The translations under genes and the position numbers were made by a program. This document shows positions 38,151 through 49,139 of a DNA stretch of 64,000 nt, piece by piece. The notes under the pieces were generated by a model that was not told the origin of the DNA, did no database searches, and saw nothing but the letters and a program-made list of their open reading frames with translations. The stretch's first letter is position 1, and every line of letters starts with the position of its first letter. The DNA is from Viscum album (Eukaryota; Streptophyta; Magnoliopsida; Santalales; Viscaceae), in NCBI GenBank assembly GCA_963277665.1, contig OY728166.1:546651219-546715218 (forward strand), in the 5' to 3' direction.

Positions 38151-38754
38151 ACTCTTGACAAACATAAATCATTCCACTACCTTCTTATACTATTGACCGA
38201 GCATCAACAATTCATTCATCTCACATATCAGTTGTAGTCTCTTCATCATCATCAATTTATAAACTACCCATACGACAATGATGATTCTATTCATGAGCCT
38301 TTCTCTTAGGGCATTGGTTTCCATAATTCCCATACATTCAACATTTAAATCATTGAACTATTGATGATTTTTAGCAATACTAGTATCCTTTTCCATGGTT
38401 TTAACTGAACATTTTCATTTGAAATTACTGGCTTTGTGTCCTTCTTTTCCACACCCAAAGCATCTTCAAGTTCCTTTGAAACATTTTAACTGATTCCTCT
38501 TCCAATATGATTTACATGAGGGGAATTTAACATTCATTCCACTATGATCATCATGAAACTCCATCTTTCTCTTATTAGACGAGTCAAGAAACTTACCCAA
38601 GTTTGAGATTGTTGATCATATTATGAGATTGCTGATTAGGCATAATATTGATGTTTGGACTTCCAAATACCATTTTGTTTTGTTGTTCATGATGAATATC
38701 ATTCTATGGTCCATCATATCCTCTATTATGATGAATCTTCTTGTTTCCAGCCAT
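38150..38754 (-). pseudogene. E2 gag remnant with central deletion
   Basis: The start ATG (38,754) and first codons MAGNKK correspond to the E1 gag start, and a stop follows at codon 17. The capsid core found in E1 (PPYFSG through the DADQWW region) is missing: start codon to zinc knuckle is 292 bases here against 839 in E1, so about 550 bases have been lost near 38,580. A knuckle CFGCGKEGHKASNF (38,462-38,421) remains, with the last Cys changed to Phe. Downstream sequence to about 38,150 resembles the Gag tail. It cannot encode a working capsid. Confidence 0.75.
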
Positions 38755-38757
38755 TTT

Positions 38758-40326
38758 CTAAAACCCAAAAAGAATGTTGTGAGAGGAAAAAATCATACTA
38801 GGAAAACAACATAATCATGGTGTAGTACCTTCAATATATAACATCTTAGGTTTAATTCTAAGATCATTACCTTAATTATATGTATATAACCAATACCTAT
38901 ACTTAGCCTTAGAGACATCCCATGATATACCTTAGAAACATCTCTAGGGATCTCACTAAAGTTTTCACATTCTAGTTTCCAAAGGTTAACTAAACCATTA
39001 CTCTGATACCAACTGTAGAGATCGAAAGCATGACATGCATGGACATTACATTACTTTTGTGGAATAATTAATACATAACAAAAACAAACACCAAAAGACC
39101 GTAATTTTTTAGTGTCTTTGGAAACTCTGAATATAATTTTCTAATCATGGAGAAAGATCTTCAACATCTCACAAAAAGATCTTCCCCTTTCTTTTCTTAC
39201 CTAAAACCCTTCTTTATATCTTGGGGAAATGAAAACATAAAAATTGTGAGATCAAATTCTCATTATGGGTAAAAATATGGAATGTAAAACAAACCATAAA
39301 CATTTGAATGCAAAAAACTAGAACATAAAATCTAAACATCAAAATCATGAGCAATTAAATAAATATTTGAAGTACTTAAGGAATATATCATAAAGGAACA
39401 TCAATCATGATAAAATAACATGGGAATAAAACATTTAATTGTAGAAACCATTAAGTACATGATATGATTTCTATAGTATCCATGGAATTGCTTCCAAGAC
39501 AATCATAGTGGACAAAGTCCCTTTCGGAATCGAGTTCACTCCTCGGTCAAGGATTGTATTACTGAACCAGATTATCTTACCATTATAGACATGTCTATCT
39601 CATGAGATATAAATCTTTACCCAATTAATAGGAGGGAGTTATAGGTACCACCCATATCGTAATGAAATCTTTCTTTCGTGTGCAACAAAATAAACATACA
39701 TCATTCATAATAACCCAATGAATACAATGGGTTTCATAAACATCATCCAATCATAACATAATCCATATAAACGAAATTGATATAATTTAATCATAAGAAA
39801 AATAAAACAATTTAAATAATAGATACATTATACTTGAAACATAAAAATACTTCATAATGTCATCTTAGATGGAAAATAATTATGATAAGACACATGAAAT
39901 GAATTTTTGAGGAAAATATCCTTTCTTCTTCAAAATCATTATATTTTCTCAAAATGCGCTGAAATATTAAAAGAAACGAATTTTATTGAAATTAATCATG
40001 AAAACATATAGAATAATATTAATGAAAATTAGTTATTATGAAACCATAAAAAAATATGTTCATGCCGTATAAGATAAAAACAACATTCTCCTCGTACTTT
40101 TGCTGGAAAAGTCAAAAAGTACCACGTTTGGTAAACAAAAGAAATATTCCTTCCATAACACAATGTAAAATTCAAATAGGTGTAAAATGACTATAAAATT
40201 AAATGGAATAATATTAAACACATTATGAAAAACATTATTATGTACATGGATTAAAAATATAACCCTTGTAAATACTTACGTATTAGAAATCTCGAATAAA
40301 AATGAGATTGAAAAATTATCCCTTAC
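38758..40326 (-). other. Candidate E2 leader intron ending just before gag
   Basis: Donor AAG|GTAAGG at 40,326 and acceptor GGGTTTTAG ending at 38,758, three bases before the gag ATG, match the E1 pair in position and sequence. The span is about 1.57 kb against 1.53 kb in E1. This is inference from splice signals. Confidence 0.4.
39001..39011 (-). other. E2 primer-binding site (tRNA-iMet)
   Basis: On the minus strand TGGTATCAGAG follows the LTR end (CTCTACA) after two bases. This is a perfect 11-base match to the complement of initiator Met tRNA. Confidence 0.88.
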
Positions 40327-43254
40327 CTTAGGTCTGATATGATTTGTACATATCTGACCCTCCTATATAATGATTTAAATAATGTCATTGACTTATTCCA
40401 AAATCATATTCATTATTATGATATCATATATGATTCACTTAAGACTTTATATTACCCATTCTTTTGTCAATTCTTTGTTAAAGCATCATTTTGGGTAAAA
40501 TCATTTCATTTATCATACGTGTTTGTACATGTCGTTATTGATATTATTATTACTTATATAATTATTTACTTACTTACAGAATGTAAAACATGATTTATAT
40601 ATCATATATATTCCTTATATATACATATAATAGATAGATAAATGAAATTAAACACACCGTTCACGGAGACGTTAGGCCGTACGTACGCATGAACGTTGTT
40701 TTACATTCCGTATTGACTTGAATAGAAGTAAGTAGATAATATATGTATATATATACATAAATATAGTAGAATTATTATTTAATATATATCATTATTCTTC
40801 ATTATATACACTTTAAAATCTTTCATTAATGGTTAACATGGAAAATGAATCTCATCATGTCGTGGAGACGGTAATCTGTACGTACGCACGAGCGATGATA
40901 TCGTTCCCATTATTATTGAATGGAATTTTGGTGGATGATATAATATTTCAGAATCCATGTAATGTTATAATAATAATTTATAGTTATTTTTTTACACCAT
41001 TATACCCATCCAAGTAATGTGGTAGTGTAAAACAGATTACACCACAACCTGGAGACGGTATTCCATACCTATGCATGCGTGGCGATATCATTTTCCATAG
41101 GATGGATAGATGTTGAAATCAGGTCATTTAATATTTATAATGACATATTAGTATATTAGTGATACTTATGTTATTACTTTATAATGAAACAAATAAATAA
41201 TAGGAAGTAGAATAAGAAGGAAACTTGAAAGAATTGGTAGAAGAGATTACCTTTTCTTTGAGGCACCTCTTTTAAGCTTCCTGTTAAGGAATTATATATG
41301 GTATTTTGAGGACACCAGAACCTCTATAATTCTTATAGGGAAGTTTATAAGAGAAATGGTCAGGGTTTTGTGGAGTTTGAATCCTCAAAATTGTGTAAAG
41401 TGAATAGGGAGGAGGTGCCCTTTAATAAGAGGGGTGAGGGGAACCTTAAGAAAAAACATAAAATATTATTTTATAATAAATTCATATTCGATTTATAATG
41501 GATCAAAAGTGACTTATTTATAGGATAGGGTGGGGATGGTTCTAAATAGTCTCTAAAAATAGGTTTATGAATGTTTAGGTTACCATTTTAACCTTATCAT
41601 TTATATTTAACTCTAAGTTAAATAATTTAACTTTTATCGTGTCTTCCTGTATTCTTACCATATATAGTTAATATACATACAATAAACTGCCAATAGAACC
41701 CAAATTGTTTCATTAATGTCATATATATTTCTATATAAGTATTTTGTCCAAACTTTAGACTATTAGGACCATTATATCAATTAATAATATAATATTTGTT
41801 TTAAAAACTCTTTTATGTCAATTTTGACACTATTTTGTATTTTGTTTTCTTTATATTTATAATATCAAAATTACATCGAAAAAAACTAACCTAACCAATA
41901 ATAATATTTTATGATAACCTATTACATTATTTTAATTCATAAAATATCTCATATTATATTTATTTGGGTATTTATAATATCAATTATGTTAATATTTCAT
42001 TAATAAGGTAATTACCGTATCATCATTGTGTCATAAATAAATTTACTTACATAATGTATAAAAAATAAAAATAAATGACCATTATGTAGGAAATATTTTT
42101 ATCTTTCTAATGAATATTTATAGTCTAATTTATCTTTTGTAGAAACCAATATAAAAAATATTAGTTATTGACATTTGATTTAAACAATTTTAACTCTTCT
42201 TTAAATAAAATAATTATAAATGTCCTAATATAATAAAAGTGGATCTAAATGGTCATATTTTATTCCTAAGGTTATTATTGGTCGAATTAAACTTATCCAA
42301 TAGAATTATAACGTGTTTTATCTTAATAATAATATCATTTTTACCTTTAATTACCCTATTTACTTTTAACCATGGTAAATAAATGTAAAAAGTTACTATT
42401 CCCCAAAAAATTATTTTCATCTCATTGAACCACATTTTACTTACTGATATAAACTGTTTCTCTCATATTTTTGAAATTTCAATCATAGAAGTGGTAAAAT
42501 TATGTTTTATATAAATTTCCAAATTCACCTAGTAGGTGGGTAAAAGACGGTGAAAAGTTCAATAAAATTTTTATATATCTAAAATTATTATAAAATGACT
42601 CCAATGAATTACATTGAACATATAGAGGTATTATGTATCAATTTTGACCTAAAATAAATTTAAATAAAAAAATAATTATTTAAATAAAAATTTAGTTTTA
42701 AACTATAATTCAGTGTTTTTCACTATTCATCAAAAATTGAATTTTTTCAGAAAAGTACAAAAAATTCACCTTAGGCTAATTTTGATATTCAAAATCCAAA
42801 AATAAAGTTCATTTTGAAAGATAAAATTAAAAATATTTTAAAAAGTGGGTATTAATATTCATAACGACTAGTTTATATAATATTTTAATAACATATCGTT
42901 GTTTAGTGAAACCCGGTATTGCATACTTCACATGCTATCGAAGAAGGTAGCGATTGCATGTAATGCCGGACAAGTTATGGATGTGTGTAGTGAAATCTCC
43001 CTTTGGTGTTTCTTATATCATAATCCAAACTTATTTCATTTATACATTAAACTAAATCTATACTTAATGTTGCGTATAATAATTTCCACCAAACAAACAT
43101 AAAATTGTGTGTAACACGAGACAAGAATAGCGTTGCGTATACTTCATGATAATACTGTGTTGCGTATAGTACATGCTAACATTGATTTAGTGTACAATAT
43201 AAGACCTAAAATAAATTAAAAAGAATATATCTCATAAAATCTCAGGGTGTTACA
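39014..43254 (-). repeat. E2 5' LTR
   Basis: This 4241-bp LTR on the minus strand starts TGTAACACCC at 43,254 and ends CTCTACA at 39,014. Near its start (about 42,990-43,190) it has a segment with several TATACGCAAC-like words that E1 lacks, in addition to the GT...AG block at 40,363-41,250. The TATA site of E1 is altered here, reading CTTATTAAAG on the minus strand. Confidence 0.88.
40363..41250 (-). repeat. Extra GT...AG block in E2 5' LTR (candidate leader intron)
   Basis: This 888-bp block on the minus strand begins GTAATC after AAAG and ends TATATAG before GAGGGTCAG. Deleting it from GT to AG gives AAAG|GAGGGTCAG, aligned to AGAG|GAGGTTCAG in E1. It contains the same three modules as the 3' LTR copy (40,655-40,710, 40,856-40,908 and 41,041-41,096). 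Confidence 0.65.
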
Positions 43255-43259
43255 AGTAC
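43255..43259 (+). repeat. Target-site duplication of E2, right copy (AGTAC)
   Basis: Exact copy of 32,549-32,553, directly outside the 5' LTR. Confidence 0.88.
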
Positions 43260-44074
43260 TCACCTCTTTATTAAACATTAGCACCAATGGAGCTTTGAAA
43301 ATTTGATTATAATAACCCAATTCATTATTCAATCAATAGAAAATGTATTCCATTGTTGGGAACCTTCATATCTCCAACATTTCATTATATTTTCATTAAT
43401 TAGATCAATAAAAATTGAAAATTGAATATTTTCATTCGGTACTTCCCCAACAATAGGAACTCTGCCCTTACCAATGCATCCAAATTACAAATCCATATGC
43501 TCATTGATATTTTTATTTCAATTATCAACAACTAAAATTGAATATATCATTTTTTATAGGAATAAAAACTAATCCACAACTCAAAAAAAATATAATTTAA
43601 ACAATCCCCCACAATAATACAAAGGTATTTGGCTATACTTCATGATATATCTACTTCCACATACATTAGGGGATATGTAGTGTGATAAAATTATAAACTT
43701 ATACTATCATAACAAATATATCATCCAATAATAATCCTTATAAATCTTCTAATCATGGTATTTTTTTAAAAAAAATTGGAGTTTTCGGAAGCCAACCCAA
43801 ATCCCCGTGGTAGGGGTATCACAGTTCATATGAAAGTCGTATACCCACCTAAAAAGGTAGAATCAAGATCTATTACTGTTATGGGGGAACTAGCCCAAGT
43901 CCTGACTAATTCATTTACAGATGTAAACCAAATAATAGTATAAATGTTTTCCATAAGGCCCACCATTTCTCGATCATGTAAACCTTAAGACTCAAATATA
44001 AACCTATTGAATGAATTTGATAAATGACGTCATTTTTTTAACTAGGAATTCAATTTCAGACTCAGCTGATTATA
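43260..44074. other. Spacer between E2 and E3
   Basis: About 0.8 kb holding no recognisable gene. It continues the sequence interrupted by E2 (left part at 31,400-32,548). A less AT-rich patch at 43,780-43,920 has no motif that I can name. Confidence 0.45.
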
Positions 44075-46811
44075 TGATTAATGATTTAGATTTTCCTTAT
44101 TTTATTTTTATAAAACTATTGGGAAAATTAGAGACAAGGGTCTAAGGCGACGTGCAATTTCGAGTCACAGTGTGACTGGAATAATCCGTCAAAAAATGTT
44201 TTGTATTTAAATAGTGTGCGTGAGTTATTTTCCCAAAAAAAAGTGGAATAACGTATAAACGGCTGCATGAATGATAAATATGAGGGAACTTTTGCATTGA
44301 AAATGGCAGGTTTACTCTTTGTGTAACTTAAATTTAGTTGGTGTGGGTATATAGTGAGAAAACATGATAATGGTATAACCCTAAATAAAATAATTAAATA
44401 AAATTATTTTATGTTAAAATCCAGATAACTCATAAATGGTAACTCAAATAAAAAATCCGAGACCACCATTGAGTTATTAATGTTTTTATTCATTAGGTAG
44501 GGAATAACCTCAGTTGATGTGTTTCAGGGTGAACGTTAGCTTTTGGATGTGAACTTAATTAAAATACTAAAAAAATATTTTAAATTTGATGTTAAGTGAT
44601 GAAACATCATAAATTTATTTTTATTAATAAACCTCCTCATTGATCCAAGGATATATTCATAACCTCAGAGTTTCCCTAATTAATGTATAAGTAGTCTCTC
44701 ACTAGAAATGACTATTTGGAGAACAGAGCTCAAATCAATTGATGACGGATCAACAATCATAATTCAGGTCAAGTATCAATGAATGACAATGTCATGGAGA
44801 ACATCCTTCATTTGTGATTTAACCAGATTGAGGGATGGTGTGTCATTCCAATTCATTATTTCCCCTTTCTTGTAATTAACAATGAATGTGGAAACCCCCA
44901 AAAATAGATACATCCATAGATTATTTGTTCTTGCGAGATACGATTTTATATTTGTGGGGTTATATGAGAACAACCATGTATTTGTTGATGGATTTTTATT
45001 TCCCTAAAAATAGAAATGAACCATGATCGACATGAAAATCAATCATGGTCTGGTCTTATTTTTTTATTCATGATTTTATACCTTCCCCCCTCGGTTCTTC
45101 ATTTTTCACTGGTGTTCTTCCTTTGGCCCGAGACTCGACTCTGGTGATTAATAGATCATTGTGAACTTAATAATTGTCACAATGATCTGATATGAAAATA
45201 TGGAATCAGCACCACATGATAGAGGTGGAACGATGTCGGAGTTTGATGAAGCAAATTAGTACGGTAGATATCTATACTTGAATGAAATTGTATCGGGAGG
45301 GATTGTTGTATGGATTAGAGCCCATGTAAGTGATGGTGATGACTAGAGGTTTGTAAAGACATTCCCAGTTCATAGAACAGACCACCAAAACATTGGAAGT
45401 GGAGCACATAAGGATCCACTAGTGGTGTACAGTGTCATAGCCACTCAGTGGGAGGAAACCACAACACGATGGCCACGGTAGGTTTCCAGGACCACTGGTT
45501 CAACTATTGGCAGTGGCCTCGGTTGGTTGCACCAGGAGGCCACATAACATGGTCGAAGCCCGCACTCCAGATGGACCACTGCAACCTACCTACATTGATT
45601 AGTTAGGGGAATGATGTTTTCCTTGTCTGGGGTGGAAGAAACTTAACCACTATAGTGGGCCAGGCTTGCAAAGTGTGTCAGTCCAAGCTAGGGAGGACTA
45701 ATCCCAACAAACTGATTTAGTCTGGACCCAGACCCAACATACCCCTTTTCACTAAATTGGGCATATCATTCAACTATAAGTCCGTTTGATGATCCATTTC
45801 TGGCATTGGGACCCTCAAAATGAGGGGTCCATTTGAGACGACATGGGGAATTTTTAGTAGTACAATAAGGGTATGGTAGAATTTTATTTGTATTTATTTT
45901 GAGGTATCGATGTAGAATCATGATCCTATCATAGAGGGTGATAGTAGAGATTGATATTGTGCCCTTTTTTTCCTATGAATGTTTGATGAATGATCCATTT
46001 TCTATCATAGAGGATGACCCATTATTTTGAAGTGATTTTTCTCAGCTCTATTTTCTTAGTTACATTGTGGGTTGGAGTGTGTATAACTCCAATATGCCCA
46101 TTAAATCCTCACTTAAATTTGTGGTATATTAAATTGTGTTTTTGGATACGGTGTGACCATTATTTATATGAATATAGGTCCCCAATCTATGATAAATCTT
46201 CTAGTAGTCCAGGATGCCCCCCAATGAGCCCTAGGGGTAGAAAACCCTATCTCTATATCGAGTTTCAATTTATTCCTTCCTGAATTAACATGAAATATGT
46301 GAATCTAGTAGTTCTCTATGTTATTGGTTTGGGAAGGGGAAAAATTAGTGGTACATCTCTACGATGGTATCCAATGAATTAAATGGTCATGGAGAGAGTT
46401 CTCCCAAAAAAAGAGTGCCTTGAGAAAAATCATGTAACCACGGATTGGCAGTAATATCAAGACTCCTGGTCTAAGAAATATCAGATGTCTTGGGGAAACT
46501 TAATATATATATCGAGGCCTGATGTTCACTCAGATACATTTGGTGGGCTTGTATTCTCGACCAGTTGTACTTTACTGCATTCTTTCTATCATACAATGTT
46601 GTTGGGTTATAGTAGAACCCATTTATTTCCTTTAGGTAGTTGTTTTAATTTTCAGAATCATTAACATAGAATAGTGTGCATGTGTACATGTTCTTAATCA
46701 AATGCCTCACATATGTGGGATTTTCATACTCGGTGCTAGTCTCCAACCCTTGCCTATCATTGGTGGGGGTGGAATTGTCACGACATATTCCCAATGGGAT
46801 GGGTCGTGACA
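44075..46811 (+). repeat. E3 5' LTR
   Basis: About 2.74 kb, matched in order to the 3' LTR by segments such as GAGACCACCATTGAGTT (44,460 with 51,659), AGTGATGGTGATGACTAG (45,331 with 52,526) and GGTGATAGTAGAG (45,938 with 53,272). The right end GGGTCGTGACA is followed by the primer site. A perfect 10-bp inverted repeat, TTGTCACGAC at 46,775 and GTCGTGACAA at 46,803, closes the LTR. It is about 0.6 kb shorter than the 3' copy. Its short ORFs are not genes. Confidence 0.8.
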
Positions 46812-46814
46812 AAG

Positions 46815-46825
46815 TGGTATCAGAG
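46815..46825 (+). other. E3 primer-binding site (tRNA-iMet)
   Basis: TGGTATCAGAG, a perfect 11-base match, begins four bases after the LTR end. Confidence 0.88.
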
Positions 46826-49130
46826 GGGTCAGTTCTTTGTTAGAACTGGGATTCTATGAAATTGGGTTGGGAAAATAGTGTTAAGTGTTTTGAGTTCATC
46901 TTTCAAGCCAGGGACTAAACTATTCATGGGGCAGTAGATGTATCCGTACACCTAGATTATTGACACCTTCATTCCATCATACATGAAAATACTAGTTATA
47001 AGTAAAAGATAAAGGAACATACATAATATAGTAAGTGGTTGTGTTTTCAATGTCCTTCGTAGGTCCTCACCAGCTATAATATTTTAACCATGATACATAG
47101 TTTTTACTTATACGATGTATTCACAATGAAAGCCATTGAGGATTACATAGTAGGATTGGGAGTTTCAATCGATTCTTGATATGGACTCCCTAATGGGAGC
47201 CATTCACTGGGTATTTATTCTTCTTGATGGTTAACATGTGATGGTTTTTATTGATGATCAGTAAGTAGACCCACCTCTTGTGTTTCAGGTGGATACAATT
47301 CTCCAGAAAGATTCATGGATGTAACTTTTGGTGATGGATGATGATGCTTATGGCTCGAGCATGTATAACAATTTTCTGAGGTAGAAATCGCCCACGATGA
47401 AGAGTCAGCATGACCAATCGATAGTAGGTGAACAAACTAAGCCACACAACAAGAGGTTTCATCAACAGTTCTAGGGTGTGATAATTCCCATAAAGATTTT
47501 CATTACTATAATTTTTAAAAAGGGGGGAATATCTCATGATATTTTCAATCCAATTAGGATTCAGTCTAACAGGCGTTTGATGAACCACTAAAGAAGAGGT
47601 AGTGGAAAGAGTATGCAGATCCGTCAGGTGGAGGAAGTGGAAGGAGAGCTGGGAAAATAGTAAGAGGTGGCTGGACATATGACGATTTACCGCCACCACC
47701 TCTAGGTGGTCTATACCAAACTCTAGGAGCTGGAGGATATGGGAGGAGACAGTTTCATGCGGTCAATGATTTTAACACTATAACTCTAGGAAGTTTTCAA
47801 GTAATGATATATGTTTCTTTAAAGGTGAGACACAAGATGGTTTCCCAGCCCATATCACTGAAGAATGTATTAAAAACTAATGAGTTACAAGGCTGTCTCT
47901 AGGTGTTATTATTATACACCAGTACAGAATGAATGCATTTACATAAAGATATAAGAAAAAACACATACTGATTAAAATTAGAGGAACATTAAGTCTTCAT
48001 GAAAGTCCATATTTCATCCTTTTGAATTCCATAAGTTGTAAGCACTTAAATGGAAGTATAGATCATCATTGCAGGAAGTCACAATGTGAAGCATCAATTA
48101 TAAAAGGGAAGCATCTATTTAGAAATCATGAATTCCATCCCACATAAAAAGACCACAATAGGTCTGGAAAATTCCACTTGTTTTTTGTTCCAAACCAGAT
48201 TTAAGTATTTTTTTCAATCATTTTTTATAGGTAAAGCACTACAACTATAAAACACATTTTTATGTCTAGGTCCCACACCCAAAAATAATCATAGTCCAAC
48301 GCATAGTAGTAGCAACCACATTGTGTGTTAATTTTTTATATCAAGCTAGACAGATATAAAACCCACAGATGATTCCATGATTGTTATCTTCTATCAAGAA
48401 TGATCATCCCTGGATCATTAAATAATTTACAAGAACGTCAACACTTTTTTTATAATTTCATAATAGCCTTCAACTCGATCCTTGTATTGGGCATAACCGA
48501 GCATCACCAAACATTTCAAACATCACACATCAACCCCATAAGAGATGTCAAAAAGCACACAACACATCAATCCCAAGATATATATTTGATGTTGAAATCA
48601 TGGTTTTTTTATGATCGTCCAACATCCTGATGAACATATGTTTTCTAATATTGAGGTATCTCTCCATAGGAATGATGCCATCCTGATTTTTCATGGAAAT
48701 TATTGCGTTTTGTTTATATATCTAGTAAAAAGTTGCATCTCCCACATCCTCTTTATTGCAATAGGAATCTCTATATGCAGTATTTTGTTTACCTTCCTAA
48801 TTTTCATCTTTAGAATCAAAGATTTCAATCTTTTGACCAACCATAGATGTAAAGACATGATATATGTCATTCTACATTATTTTTAGTATTGAGATACACT
48901 TATACTAGTGATTATATATCCTAAAACATTTTTTGTTTGTTAAATAGAGATTCTGGTTAAAACATTGATTTGAACCATAAGTATAGAGACACATAATATA
49001 GGAGACATTTAATCACACACTAATTCCAATAGTGTGACAAAACTCTTAAAGGGGATAGTTTTAGTAGGGATCTCATAGAAGTGGCATTGAGGCCATAAAA
49101 TTTAATTTTTGGTAAGGAAAAAATCCACAG
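46826..49130 (+). other. E3 gag/protease region, unreadable
   Basis: By position this should encode Gag and protease, but I could not find a capsid motif, zinc knuckle or DTG motif. The antisense ORF of 128 codons at 47,313-47,699 has no recognisable product. From about 48,150 to 49,050 the sequence becomes AT-rich and may be a separate small insertion or heavily eroded sequence. Confidence 0.4.
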
Positions 49131-49139
49131 TTCTACTCA

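Larger units (their letters stand above)
32554..43254 (-). mobile_element. E2: gag-deleted relative of E1, reverse orientation
   Basis: A complete element on the minus strand bounded by AGTAC TSDs. In its own direction it has a 5' LTR (43,254 to 39,014), iMet primer site, gag remnant, antisense tRNA-like module, polypurine tract and 3' LTR (36,782 to 32,554). LTR start (TGTAACACCC), leader, gag start, tRNA-like module and polypurine tract all align with E1, so they are one family. The internal region is 2.23 kb and has no pol. The LTRs are about 0.9 kb longer than in E1, largely because of an inserted block (see 33,901-34,785). The two E2 LTRs differ more from each other than the E1 pair does, so E2 is the older insertion. 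Confidence 0.88.

Noticed and set aside
47313..47699. 128-codon minus-strand ORF
   Set aside because: Antisense to the E3 internal region, no motif, composition explained by old coding sequence on the other strand.
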